The position numbers and the translations under genes were made by a program. A DNA stretch of 64,000 nucleotides from Tamlana flava (GTDB lineage Bacteria; Bacteroidota; Bacteroidia; Flavobacteriales; Flavobacteriaceae). Positions 17,428 to 25,807 of the stretch are shown here, in pieces; within the stretch, counting starts at the first letter, position 1, and the number at the start of each line of letters is the position of its first letter. Below the pieces are notes generated by a model. It was not told where the DNA came from. It saw only the letters and a program-made list of their open reading frames with translations, and searched no databases. The DNA lies in contig NZ_JBGGTX010000002.1 of the NCBI RefSeq assembly GCF_041287255.1, forward strand, positions 434,001 through 498,000. Direction: 5' to 3'.

Positions 17428-18363
17428 TCAATCTAACTTTTTAACCAATAACCAAGCATCACTGTTATTAGTTTTCTTAATATCTCTAAGCGCTTTTAAG
17501 GCCTCAAGACGATTTTCGTAGCTGGAATAAACTACTTCATGAAGACCATATTTATTCATACCAATTTTTCTTGCACTGAATCCTTCGGCTTTAAGTTGAG
17601 ATACTTTTTTATCGCAATTAGCCTCAATTCTAAAAGCTCCAGCAACAATGTGGTAGTTTCCTGTTTGCTTGGTAACGTTTAGCGTAACGGCAGGAAGCGG
17701 ATTCAGACTAAAAGTAGCCTGTTGAATTTTTGTATCGAGCTGTTTTTCGGCCTCTTCTTGGGCCAATTGGTTGTGCTTTTCAATTTGATTGGCATAATAA
17801 TTTGAAGCTGCAAATCCACCTAAAGTTAATGCAATTAAAGCAACAGCAGCATACTTTAAATAAGATTTACCCTTTCGCTTTTCATAAGTTACAGTAATTG
17901 GAATGGCCTTTTCAAGTTCTTCAACCACTTCTTTATGTTCTTCCCTAGATATTGCAGGTGATTCAAATTGGGACAATCCAAAAGCATCTGTCAGATAGTT
18001 TAACTGATAAGTAGGCTCGAACAAAATTTTACCTTCATTATTAAAAACAATATCACCTATGTTTTTAAAAGTTAAGGTTTCGCCTTGCGTTAAATATGAT
18101 TTAAGAAGTTTTACTCGCTTTTCAATTTTTTTATTAGCGACTTCAAAAGGAATTTTTTCTACATCTGCCATATAATGCGCCAACAAGCCATCGTTTTTCT
18201 GAATTTGCTCGTTAAAAGATACCACTTTTTTTGGCGCATAAAATGTATTGGAATCATCATCAATTGTGGCCGATACACGTTGTGTTAAAAACGCACCAAA
18301 CTTTGGGATGGTAACGCACTCGTACCTGTAAAGTAGGTCGCTAATGTAGGTTTCTAGTTGCAT
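17428..18363 (-). CDS. HU (CCDC81-type) DNA-binding-fold and SPOR-domain membrane protein
   Basis: 311 residues. The first about 60 and the following about 60 residues (TIPKFGAFLTQRV and LTFKNIGDIVFNNEGKILF) are two HU/IHF-like domains of the bacterial CCDC81 type. One transmembrane helix lies at about 169-188 and a C-terminal SPOR domain at about 234-311 (GNYHIVAGAFRIEANCDKKV). SPOR domains bind denuded septal peptidoglycan. The protein would thus have a cytoplasmic HU-type domain and a periplasmic septum-binding domain, consistent with a role linking nucleoid or cytoplasm to the division site. That role is inference. The architecture recurs in Bacteroidota. Confidence 0.88.
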   Translation of the reverse strand: MQLETYISDLLYRYECVTIPKFGAFLTQRVSATIDDDSNTFYAPKKVVSFNEQIQKNDGLLAHYMADVEKIPFEVANKKIEKRVKLLKSYLTQGETLTFKNIGDIVFNNEGKILFEPTYQLNYLTDAFGLSQFESPAISREEHKEVVEELEKAIPITVTYEKRKGKSYLKYAAVALIALTLGGFAASNYYANQIEKHNQLAQEEAEKQLDTKIQQATFSLNPLPAVTLNVTKQTGNYHIVAGAFRIEANCDKKVSQLKAEGFSARKIGMNKYGLHEVVYSSYENRLEALKALRDIKKTNNSDAWLLVKKLD

Positions 18364-18467
18364 GAAAACAAAGTTAAAAAATTATGTTTTTTTTGAAAAT
18401 TTAGATACAAGTATTTATTAACACTGTAAAAATTCTTTTATTGCAGCTTAAAAATCAATTGTATAGC

Positions 18468-19571
18468 ATGACGGAAAATGATTTGCTTTTTACTTTGGCT
18501 TTGCAGCATGTGCCTAATATTGGTGACATAACCGCCAAAAAGCTGATTTCACATTGTGGGTCTGCAGAGGCCGTTTTAAAGGAAAAAAAGCATAAGCTTC
18601 TTAAAATTGATGGTATTGGAAGCGTTTCCATAAGTGAATTATTTAAACCAAATCATGTAAAGGAAGCTGAAAATGAAATAGCCTTTATAAAAGCAAATAA
18701 TATTAAGGTCTCCTATTTTAAAGATAAACAATATCCAGAAAAGCTGAAACATTGCATTGATGGGCCTGTTTTGTTATTTCAAATGGGGAATATTAATATG
18801 GAAAATCAACACATTATTAGTATAGTTGGCACGAGAAAAATTACCACCAGTGGTATAGCCTTTTGTGAAAATTTAATAGAGCAACTAGAGCAGTACAATC
18901 CGGTTATTGTTTCGGGTTTTGCATACGGAACTGATATAACCGCCCATAAAGCGGCAATAAAAAATAATCTCCAAACCATTGGTTGTTTAGCACATGGGTT
19001 AAATCAAATTTACCCCAAAGTGCATAAAAAGTATATGGTTGACATAGAAAAGAACGGGGGTTTTTTAACGGATTTTTGGAGTACTGACCAATTTGATAGA
19101 AACAATTTTTTAAAACGGAATCGCATTATTGCCGGTATTAGTGAGGCTACTATCGTGATTGAATCTGCTGAAAAAGGGGGGAGTTTGGTTACGGCCGATA
19201 TAGCCAACTCATACAATCGCGATGTATTTGCCGTACCTGGAAGAACAACTGATAGCCAAAGCGAAGGCTGTAACAATTTAGTAAAACACCAAAAGGCACA
19301 TATGCTTACTACACCTTTGGATATACCATATATTTTAAATTGGGAACTTGAAACAAATGAAAAACCAGTTGTACAAAAACAATTATTTGTGGAGTTAGAT
19401 AGAACAGAAAAAGTGATTTACAACTACCTAAAAGAAAACGAAATGGAACAATTAGATATGATTGCCATAAATTGCCAAATGCCCATTTTCAAAGTGGCCA
19501 GTGCGTTATTAAATATGGAATTAAAAGGGGTTGTTAGGCCTTTGCCAGGGAAATTGTTTGAGGTGGTCTAA
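18468..19571 (+). CDS. dprA: DNA-processing protein DprA
   Basis: 367 residues from ATG 18468 (a TTG at 18441 would add nine residues). It has an N-terminal helix-hairpin-helix-like region (LQHVPNIGDITAKKLI), the Rossmann-like DprA core with SIVGTRKITTSGI and VSGFAYGTDITAHKAA, RNRIIAGISEATIVIESAEKGGSL, and a C-terminal winged-helix (about 315-367). DprA loads RecA on incoming single-stranded DNA during transformation. It is divergent from the HU/SPOR gene and overlaps the convergent trpS by 4 nt. Confidence 0.95.
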   Translation: MTENDLLFTLALQHVPNIGDITAKKLISHCGSAEAVLKEKKHKLLKIDGIGSVSISELFKPNHVKEAENEIAFIKANNIKVSYFKDKQYPEKLKHCIDGPVLLFQMGNINMENQHIISIVGTRKITTSGIAFCENLIEQLEQYNPVIVSGFAYGTDITAHKAAIKNNLQTIGCLAHGLNQIYPKVHKKYMVDIEKNGGFLTDFWSTDQFDRNNFLKRNRIIAGISEATIVIESAEKGGSLVTADIANSYNRDVFAVPGRTTDSQSEGCNNLVKHQKAHMLTTPLDIPYILNWELETNEKPVVQKQLFVELDRTEKVIYNYLKENEMEQLDMIAINCQMPIFKVASALLNMELKGVVRPLPGKLFEVV

Positions 19572-20536
19572 TATCCAACCTTTTCCCTAACACGTTTCAA
19601 TACATTGTCAGCAACCAACCTCGCTTTTTTAGCACCTACGGCAAGGGCAGAATCGATTTCAGCTAGGTTTTTCATATAGTAATTGTAACGTTCACGTTGT
19701 GTGGCAAAGGTTTCAACGATTAATTCAAATAAAGCCTGTTTGGCGTGTCCGTAGCCATAACCACCATTTTCATAATTGGCTTTCATGGTCTCAAATTGCT
19801 CGTTGTTGGCCAGTAAACTGTAAAGCGCAAAACAATTACAGGCTTTCCAATCTTTTGGGTCTTCAAGTGGTGTGCTATCGGTTTGAATACCCATTATTTG
19901 CTTGCGCAATTTTTTATCAGGAAGAAAAATGTTGATGATGTTATCTCTACTTTTGCTCATTTTTTCACCGTCAGTTCCTGGAATAAGCATAGTATTTTCT
20001 TGTATTTTTCCTTGTGGCAATACAAAAGTTTCACCCATTTTAGCATGAAAACGCGATGCTACGTCACGCGTCATTTCAATATGTTGCAATTGGTCTTTCC
20101 CGACCGGAATAATTTCGGCATCATACAGTAAAATATCAGCAGCCATCAACATAGGATACGTGAAAAGCCCAGAATTTATATCTTCCAATCTATCAGCTTT
20201 ATCCTTAAAACTATGGGCCAATGTTAGCCGTTGGTAAGGAAAAAAGCAGCTTAAATACCAAGATAGTTCGGTTACTTGTGGAATATCACTTTGTCTGTAA
20301 AACACCGTTTTTTCAATATCCAAACCAAAGGCTAACCATGTTGCAGCGGTAGAATATGTGTTTTCACGCAAAACATCAGCATCCTTTATTTGTGTTAATG
20401 TATGTAAGTTTGCAATAAACAAATACGAATCATTTTCAGGATTATTGGCCATGTGAATTGCGGGCATTATTGCTCCTAAAATGTTTCCTAAATGTGGTGT
20501 TCCCGTGCTTTGTATGCCTGTTAATATTCTTGCCAT
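19568..20536 (-). CDS. trpS: Tryptophan--tRNA ligase
   Basis: 322 residues, the compact class I form. The HIGH-type motif is TGTPHLGN near the N-terminus and the KMSKS motif lies in GEKMSKSRDN. It charges tRNA-Trp in the cytoplasm. No leader resembling a T-box is visible upstream. A minus-strand TAAATTTG at 20554-20561 could be its -10 box. Confidence 0.97.
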   Translation of the reverse strand: MARILTGIQSTGTPHLGNILGAIMPAIHMANNPENDSYLFIANLHTLTQIKDADVLRENTYSTAATWLAFGLDIEKTVFYRQSDIPQVTELSWYLSCFFPYQRLTLAHSFKDKADRLEDINSGLFTYPMLMAADILLYDAEIIPVGKDQLQHIEMTRDVASRFHAKMGETFVLPQGKIQENTMLIPGTDGEKMSKSRDNIINIFLPDKKLRKQIMGIQTDSTPLEDPKDWKACNCFALYSLLANNEQFETMKANYENGGYGYGHAKQALFELIVETFATQRERYNYYMKNLAEIDSALAVGAKKARLVADNVLKRVREKVGY

Positions 20537-20623
20537 AAATTTTCAATAATGGACAAATTTAAAGATAAGTTGGACAATAAAAAAAGTGGCATAAGCCACT
20601 TTCATCATAAATATTAAAAAAGA

Positions 20624-20866
20624 TTACTTTTTAAACAAACCTGCTACAAATAAGATGACCGAAGCACCTATGGCTCCGGTTACAATGTCTCCAATTATTC
20701 CATCTGAAATTGAAATTCCCAATACACTAAAAAGCCAGTTACCCACCAAACCACCAAAAATGCCAATAACGATATTTAATAGTAGACCAAAACCACCGCC
20801 TTTCATTATCTTTCCGGCCAACCATCCAGCAATAGCACCCACTAGTAAAGAATAGAGTAAACTCAT
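20624..20866 (-). CDS. GlsB/YeaQ/YmgE-family membrane protein
   Basis: 80 residues, three hydrophobic helices with glycine-rich repeats: GAIAGWLAGKIMKGGGFGLL, NIVIGIFGGLVGNWLF and a C-terminal GAIGASVILFVAGL. This is the transglycosylase-associated/GlsB family, linked to stress responses in several bacteria, with no known reaction. Standalone gene. Confidence 0.9.
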   Translation of the reverse strand: MSLLYSLLVGAIAGWLAGKIMKGGGFGLLLNIVIGIFGGLVGNWLFSVLGISISDGIIGDIVTGAIGASVILFVAGLFKK

Positions 20867-20931
20867 AATTAAATAATTTTAAAGTTATTATGAATTAAAG
20901 ATAATCAATTTATAATAGTATTTTTGAGTGC

Positions 20932-21681
20932 ATGAAGTTTGTGAAATATATACTTTGGACACTTTACCGCATCTGGTTTTACATTCTGGTGGCATTGCCC
21001 ATTATATTTCTTTTTCCTATACTTTTAGTTTCCATTTTAAAAGAATCTTGGTACCCTTTCTTTTTTAAATTGGCAAGATTTTGGGCAAAGTTCATTTTAG
21101 TGGGTATGGGTTTCATTTGTAAAATAGAACGAGAGCAAATTCCTGAAGAAAACAAAAGCCATATGTTTATAGCCAACCATACGTCTATGGCAGACATTAT
21201 GCTAATGTTGGTTTCTATTGAAAACCCCTTTGTTTTTGTCGGCAAAAAGGAATTGGCCAAAATTCCACTTTTTGGGTTTTTTTACAAACGCACTTGTATT
21301 TTGGTTGATAGAAGTTCAGAAAAAAGTAGAAAAGCCGTTTTTTTAAGGGCACAACGCAGATTGCAGTCGGGTTTGAGCATTTGTATTTTTCCTGAAGGTG
21401 GTGTTCCAGAGGAACATATTGAATTAGACGAGTTTAAGGATGGTGCATTTAGATTGGCCATAAACCACCAAATACCCATTGTGCCCATTACACTAGCTGA
21501 TAACAAAAAGCGTTTTTCGTATACTTTTTTTAGCGGGGGCCCAGGAAAGATGCGCGTTAAAATTCATAGGTTTTTATCAACCAAAGGGTTGATTATTAAA
21601 AATACACGAGCAATAAATGAAAAAGCCAGAGGTATTATTTTAGGGCAACTGCAAGAATTCAACAATCATTCCAATGGATGA
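20932..21681 (+). CDS. 1-acyl-sn-glycerol-3-phosphate acyltransferase (PlsC family)
   Basis: 249 residues with an N-terminal transmembrane segment (about 10-33). The catalytic NHxxxxD motif is NHTSMAD and the substrate motif is FPEGG, with VPITLA as a later motif. It transfers an acyl chain to lysophosphatidic acid at the inner membrane to make phosphatidic acid. Related enzymes acylate other lipids, so the substrate is probable rather than proved. A strong terminator follows. Confidence 0.9.
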   Translation: MKFVKYILWTLYRIWFYILVALPIIFLFPILLVSILKESWYPFFFKLARFWAKFILVGMGFICKIEREQIPEENKSHMFIANHTSMADIMLMLVSIENPFVFVGKKELAKIPLFGFFYKRTCILVDRSSEKSRKAVFLRAQRRLQSGLSICIFPEGGVPEEHIELDEFKDGAFRLAINHQIPIVPITLADNKKRFSYTFFSGGPGKMRVKIHRFLSTKGLIIKNTRAINEKARGIILGQLQEFNNHSNG

Positions 21682-21694
21682 TATACAAAAAAAA

Positions 21695-21722
21695 CTGCTC
21701 GAGGGGTCGAGCAGCTTTTTTT
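21695..21722 (+). terminator. Intrinsic terminator after the acyltransferase
   Basis: Perfect 8-bp stem CTGCTCGA/TCGAGCAG with loop GGGG, then CTTTTTTT. With the A-run on its left it may also act on the opposite strand. Confidence 0.88.
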
Positions 21723-21776
21723 CGATATTAGCTTTCGAGCTTAAATGAAAGCCAATACCCAGATCTAACCAAAAAC

Positions 21777-23285
21777 CTAGAATTTAATAGCAAACCCCGT
21801 GTAAACGCCTATAAAAAATGGTGTAAAATTACCTGAGGTATTGTTAAACGTGTTGAATTGATATTTAAACATGGGCTCTAAATTCAAATCAAATTTTTTA
21901 GAGATTTGATAGTTTAAACCCAAGCCAAAATTGGCACTGTAACTCATTTTATTAATATTGTTTGCTTCACCTAAAAGGATTTGTGGACCGTTTGCCGTTT
22001 TGGAATATATCTCGTTCTTATCCAAAAAGAATGAACTAAAACCACCTATTACATTCAAGCCTAACTTTTTGTCCAGAACTGTATATTGAATTTCCAAAGG
22101 CACTTCAATATATCCAAAAGCTTGGTTTATGGTTGTGTTTGATGTAAATAAGGATTGCGGCACATCTCCAGAAGCCAAAACTTCTGAGCTTACAACTGAG
22201 ATCTCTGATGTGCTACCATTTACATTTTGCAAAGCATTGCTGCTGCTACTTAAACCAACAGATTGATATGTTATAATATCGTTTGTGCTATAACCTAAAT
22301 TCACTTTATTAATACCAGACCGCACTTTAATTTTATCATTTATCGCGTAACTGGCTGTAATACCGTAGCTCATGTTAAGCTCTCCTGTTTTGGAGTTGTT
22401 GTTGAACTGCGGGTCAATGGATGAGCCTTCCCCAAGTGTATTAAAATAAACGGGCGCTACATTTGGTGCTATAGTCCACCTGTTGTTTGGGTTGGCTTTT
22501 TCTTCGTTCAAAAGATCTTTGTTTTTATCAACAGCTTCTTCAATGGTTAAATTGTTTTTGACAACATTTTCTTGGGCAACTTCACCATTTTTTTTGGCAA
22601 TTTCCGCGTTATTTCCTGAGGAATTCTTGATGATATTTTTAGCTTTTTCTCGGTCAATCAAAATATTATCAGTGTCTTCATCACTTGTTTTGGAAAGGAC
22701 TGTTTTTGATTCATTCACTAAATTGGTTTGAAGTGTTTGGTCATCAGTTTCTTTATTCGCAAGATTTGCTAGAGTTTGATTGTCATCAGAACCTAAGATT
22801 TTAGCTTTTGAATTCTCTTGTTTATTTGAACGCAATGATAATTTACTTTCATTTTCTACTTTGGAAGATGAAGTTTCAGCTATTGAACTAGAATTTGAAG
22901 GTATTGAGCCATCTGATTTGGTGTTTTCAATATTTTCCTCAGAAACGTTAGTGTTGGTAATTAAAACTTCATTTTTATCTAAATTATCATTTAACGGAAG
23001 CGTTTTTTTTATTTGATTAGTATTGGGAATATTTTCTTCAGTGTCTACAACCTGATTGGCAGGAACATCACCAGAACCATTAAGATATAGCCCGCCTAAG
23101 GTCAAAAACAAAAGTAGTAAAGCCGCAACGCCAGCATAACGCCACCAAATTGGAATAACACGACGCTTTTTCTTTTTCTGGTAAAGGTGGGCTTCTATAT
23201 TTTTCCAAACAGCATCTCTGGGTTTAACTTCAAAATCTTTGAAGCTCTCCTGAAATAATCTGTCTATATGTTTTTTATCGCTCAT
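21777..23285 (-). CDS. Inner-membrane-anchored beta-barrel protein linked to an ECF sigma factor
   Basis: 502 residues in three parts. Residues 1-49 are cytoplasmic and charged (KPRDAVWKNIEAHLYQKKKK), like the N-terminus of anti-sigma factors. A single helix at about 50-68 spans the inner membrane. Residues about 69-268 are a low-complexity N/S/E/K linker, and about 269-502 resemble an 8-strand outer-membrane beta-barrel that ends in Phe (GVYTGFAIKF). The start overlaps the sigma-factor stop by one base, so it is the likely regulator of that sigma factor. No known anti-sigma zinc motif is seen. The trans-envelope reading is inference; the beta-rich part could stay in the periplasm. Confidence 0.65.
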   Translation of the reverse strand: MSDKKHIDRLFQESFKDFEVKPRDAVWKNIEAHLYQKKKKRRVIPIWWRYAGVAALLLLFLTLGGLYLNGSGDVPANQVVDTEENIPNTNQIKKTLPLNDNLDKNEVLITNTNVSEENIENTKSDGSIPSNSSSIAETSSSKVENESKLSLRSNKQENSKAKILGSDDNQTLANLANKETDDQTLQTNLVNESKTVLSKTSDEDTDNILIDREKAKNIIKNSSGNNAEIAKKNGEVAQENVVKNNLTIEEAVDKNKDLLNEEKANPNNRWTIAPNVAPVYFNTLGEGSSIDPQFNNNSKTGELNMSYGITASYAINDKIKVRSGINKVNLGYSTNDIITYQSVGLSSSSNALQNVNGSTSEISVVSSEVLASGDVPQSLFTSNTTINQAFGYIEVPLEIQYTVLDKKLGLNVIGGFSSFFLDKNEIYSKTANGPQILLGEANNINKMSYSANFGLGLNYQISKKFDLNLEPMFKYQFNTFNNTSGNFTPFFIGVYTGFAIKF

Positions 23286-23836
23286 TATAATGTTTGTGAA
23301 CGTTCTTTTATTCTATCAGTTTCAATGGTCTGTTTCAAAATCTGTCTTGCCCTTGCTAAGTTGGATTTTGATGTACCCACCTTAATATCTAGCACCTTTG
23401 CTATTTCTTTATGCGAATGGCCGTCAAGAACGTAAAGGTTAAAAACCAAACGGTATCTATCTGGCAATTCTTGAATTAACTTTAACAGATAATCAATGGA
23501 AATCGCGTCTTCATCAACTTCTAACTCAACATCTTCAATGGCATCTTCATTAATTATATCAAAAACTTTTTCATTCCGGTAGCGTTGTAAAACCGTGTTT
23601 ACTGCAATGCGCTTCATCCAGCCTTCAAAAGAACCTTTGTGCTTATACTGTTCAATTTTTTCAAAAACTGTTAAAAATGCGTCTTGCAAATTATCTTCAG
23701 CTTCGGCATAATTTCGTGAATACTTTAAGCACACCGCAAACAACTTACTTGAAAAAAGTTTGTATAATTCGCTTTGTGCTTGAGTATTTTCAACTTTGCA
23801 ATTTTCTATGAGTTGGTTCAAACTCAAATTAAACAT
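23285..23836 (-). CDS. RNA polymerase ECF-type sigma-70 factor
   Basis: 183 residues: sigma region 2 (about 20-95: YAEAEDNLQDAFLTVFEKI and SFEGWMKRIAVN) and region 4 (about 125-175: LPDRYRLVFNLYVLDGHSHK followed by EIAKVLDI and SKSNLARAR). It directs core polymerase to a specific regulon. The gene lies in an operon with an upstream lipoprotein and the downstream membrane-barrel gene. No autoregulatory promoter could be identified by eye. Confidence 0.93.
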   Translation of the reverse strand: MFNLSLNQLIENCKVENTQAQSELYKLFSSKLFAVCLKYSRNYAEAEDNLQDAFLTVFEKIEQYKHKGSFEGWMKRIAVNTVLQRYRNEKVFDIINEDAIEDVELEVDEDAISIDYLLKLIQELPDRYRLVFNLYVLDGHSHKEIAKVLDIKVGTSKSNLARARQILKQTIETDRIKERSQTL

Positions 23837-23857
23837 GTATTAATTAAAACTCACCTT

Positions 23858-24268
23858 TTACTCTACAACGGGAACCTCAATGGTTAAATATTGAGATTCG
23901 CCCTCTTCATTTTCACCTTGCCAAAACTTAAAAATATAGGAGCCATTGCTGGTCACTATAAAATTAAACGTAGCCTCTGTTAAAACATTTTCTAAGGTTT
24001 CGCAATTGTTACTGTCAAAAACATAATTTATAGGAGCAACGGTGCGTTGATTATTTTCTTTAAAATAATAAAACTCCTTAAACCTGTGGCATGTAGATGG
24101 CCTGTAATAAGAAACTGTAATGGGATAGGTTTCGCCCATAACGAACTCATCAGGAATGTCTACACTTTCAACTGGTAACACCTCAAAACTATAGCTCGTT
24201 CCGTCGTCATCAATACTACATGAGATAAGAAACAAGAGCGTTAAACAAAGTAAAGCAAATTTTTTCAT
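23858..24268 (-). CDS. Lipoprotein of unknown function
   Basis: 136 residues from the internal ATG that opens the signal peptide (the longer frame adds nine residues without signal character). Lipobox LISC gives Cys17, followed by an acidic DDDGTS stretch typical of outer-membrane lipoproteins in Bacteroidota. The beta-rich body, with PSTCHRFKEFYYF, is not recognised. It is 21 nt upstream of the sigma-factor gene and probably cotranscribed. Confidence 0.75.
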   Translation of the reverse strand: MKKFALLCLTLLFLISCSIDDDGTSYSFEVLPVESVDIPDEFVMGETYPITVSYYRPSTCHRFKEFYYFKENNQRTVAPINYVFDSNNCETLENVLTEATFNFIVTSNGSYIFKFWQGENEEGESQYLTIEVPVVE

Positions 24269-24401
24269 AGCATAGATATTGGGGTTTAAATACATGTTTG
24301 CACTTTATAGATGCCCAAAAAGTTAAAAGGTTGCGTATGAAATGAAAGAAATTTTAGGATTTAAAGGTTTAAAAAAGAGTGCGTTACTAGTAATGGAAAA
24401 T

Positions 24402-24427
24402 AAAAAATCCCGTTTTTGACGGGATTT
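24402..24427 (-). terminator. Terminator after recA (bidirectional form)
   Basis: AAAATCCCGT-loop-ACGGGATTTT, with A/T runs on both sides, 6 nt beyond the recA stop. On the minus strand the stem is followed by a T-rich run. Confidence 0.82.
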
Positions 24428-24432
24428 TGAAA

Positions 24433-25434
24433 TTATTTTTCGGAAACGGCTTTCCTGACCTTGCCTTCAAGTTCATCCATGAGTTCTGGATTATCCTTGA
24501 TTAGGGCTTTAACCGCATCGCGCCCTTGACCAAGTTTGGTTTCGTCGTAACTAAACCACGAACCGCTTTTCTTTACAATATCATATTCCACGGCAAGATC
24601 TAAAATTTCACCAACTTTACTTACGCCTTCGCCATACATGATGTCAAATTCGGCAGTTTTGAATGGAGGGGCAACCTTGTTCTTCACCACTTTTACTCGG
24701 GTTTTGTTGCCAGAAACTTCGCCACTTGTTTCCTTTATTTGGGTAGACCGGCGAATATCCAAACGAACCGAAGCGTAGAATTTTAGTGCATTACCACCCG
24801 TTGTAGTTTCAGGGTTGCCAAACATAACGCCTATTTTTTCACGTAACTGGTTAATGAAAATAACCGTACAATTGGTTTTGCTGATGGATGCCGTTAACTT
24901 TCTCAGGGCTTGCGACATTAATCGGGCATGAAGTCCCATTTTGGAGTCACCCATTTCACCTTCAATTTCACTTTTAGGGGTCAGCGCTGCCACAGAATCA
25001 ATCACTACAATATCAATCGCACCAGATCGGATTAAATTATCGGCAATTTCTAGAGCTTGTTCTCCATTATCAGGTTGGGAGATGATTAAGTTTTCAATAT
25101 CAACACCCAATTTTTCGGCATAAAACCTATCAAAGGCATGTTCCGCATCAATAAAAGCTGCAATACCACCTGTTTTTTGGGCTTCGGCTATGGCATGCAA
25201 AGTTAATGTGGTTTTACCAGACGATTCTGGTCCGTAGATTTCAATAACCCGACCACGAGGATATCCACCGACACCCAACGCAATATCCAAACCTAATGAT
25301 CCAGAAGGAATGGCATCAACATCTTGAATGGCCGCATCGCTCATTTTCATTACCGTTCCTTTTCCGTAAGCTTTATCCAGTTTATCTAGCGTAAGTTTTA
25401 ATGCTTTTAATTTTGCGTCTTTTTCACTACTCAT
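24433..25434 (-). CDS. recA: Recombinase RecA
   Basis: 333 residues. Walker A is GPESSGKT (residues 68-75), Walker B is in IDIVVIDSVAALTP, loop L1 region is GDSKMGLHARLMSQALRKL and loop L2 contains NQLREKIGVMFGNPETTTGG. It forms the filament on single-stranded DNA for recombinational repair and the SOS response. I found no LexA-like box upstream. dprA about 5 kb away works in the same transformation pathway. Confidence 0.98.
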   Translation of the reverse strand: MSSEKDAKLKALKLTLDKLDKAYGKGTVMKMSDAAIQDVDAIPSGSLGLDIALGVGGYPRGRVIEIYGPESSGKTTLTLHAIAEAQKTGGIAAFIDAEHAFDRFYAEKLGVDIENLIISQPDNGEQALEIADNLIRSGAIDIVVIDSVAALTPKSEIEGEMGDSKMGLHARLMSQALRKLTASISKTNCTVIFINQLREKIGVMFGNPETTTGGNALKFYASVRLDIRRSTQIKETSGEVSGNKTRVKVVKNKVAPPFKTAEFDIMYGEGVSKVGEILDLAVEYDIVKKSGSWFSYDETKLGQGRDAVKALIKDNPELMDELEGKVRKAVSEK

Positions 25435-25591
25435 TTCAATATTTTTTTCTGAAGTTATGCTCGCTAAAGTAATATAACTTTTGTCATATCACAATAATAG
25501 TTTTCAACATTAATAGGTCTTTTAGAAATCTCCGTTTCAGTGGTTTTTACAATAAAAATTAACCTTACAACGCAACCTTTCTGCATAATGG

Positions 25592-25709
25592 GCATCTAAT
25601 TTAGAGAAGAGGAAAAATTTTGCTATCAAATTTACCAAACGAGTTTTTGAATTAAGCTAACTCTAACTCTATTAAAGGCATCTAAAACAAGTGTTTAGAT
25701 GCTTTTTTT
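25592..25709 (+). ncRNA. Candidate structured small RNA upstream of trhO
   Basis: The 373 nt between recA and trhO contain no gene but hold a terminator (25678-25709) before the trhO promoter, so something on the plus strand must end there. The hairpin arm TTTAGATGC can pair with GCATCTAAA right before it or with an identical GCATCTAA at 25592-25599, and TTAGAG (about 25601) can pair with CTCTAA (about 25661). This gives either a long rod or two alternative structures. No strong promoter was found. A 6S-type or leader RNA is possible but unproved. Confidence 0.4.
25678..25709 (+). terminator. Intrinsic terminator between recA and trhO
   Basis: GCATCTAAA and TTTAGATGC form a perfect 9-bp stem, extended by CA/TG pairs, followed by TTTTTTT. 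No protein gene precedes it on this strand. Confidence 0.85.
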
Positions 25710-25719
25710 GTTGAATAAA

Positions 25720-25749
25720 TTGTGTCTTTCTCTTAAAATTGTACTTTTG
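25720..25749 (+). promoter_or_regulatory. Promoter of trhO operon
   Basis: TTG at 25720-25722, 19-nt spacer and TACTTTTG at 25742-25749: an essentially ideal Bacteroidota promoter. It lies after the terminator and 58 nt before the trhO ATG. Confidence 0.75.
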
Positions 25750-25807
25750 CAGCTCAAAATATTTTATCATCTGCATTACGCAGCTTTAACCTTAAAATTA
25801 GTATAGC

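Noticed and set aside
18441..18467. TTG start for dprA
   Set aside because: Possible, but the ATG at 18468 is nearer to the family start and needs no rare codon; kept as alternative only.
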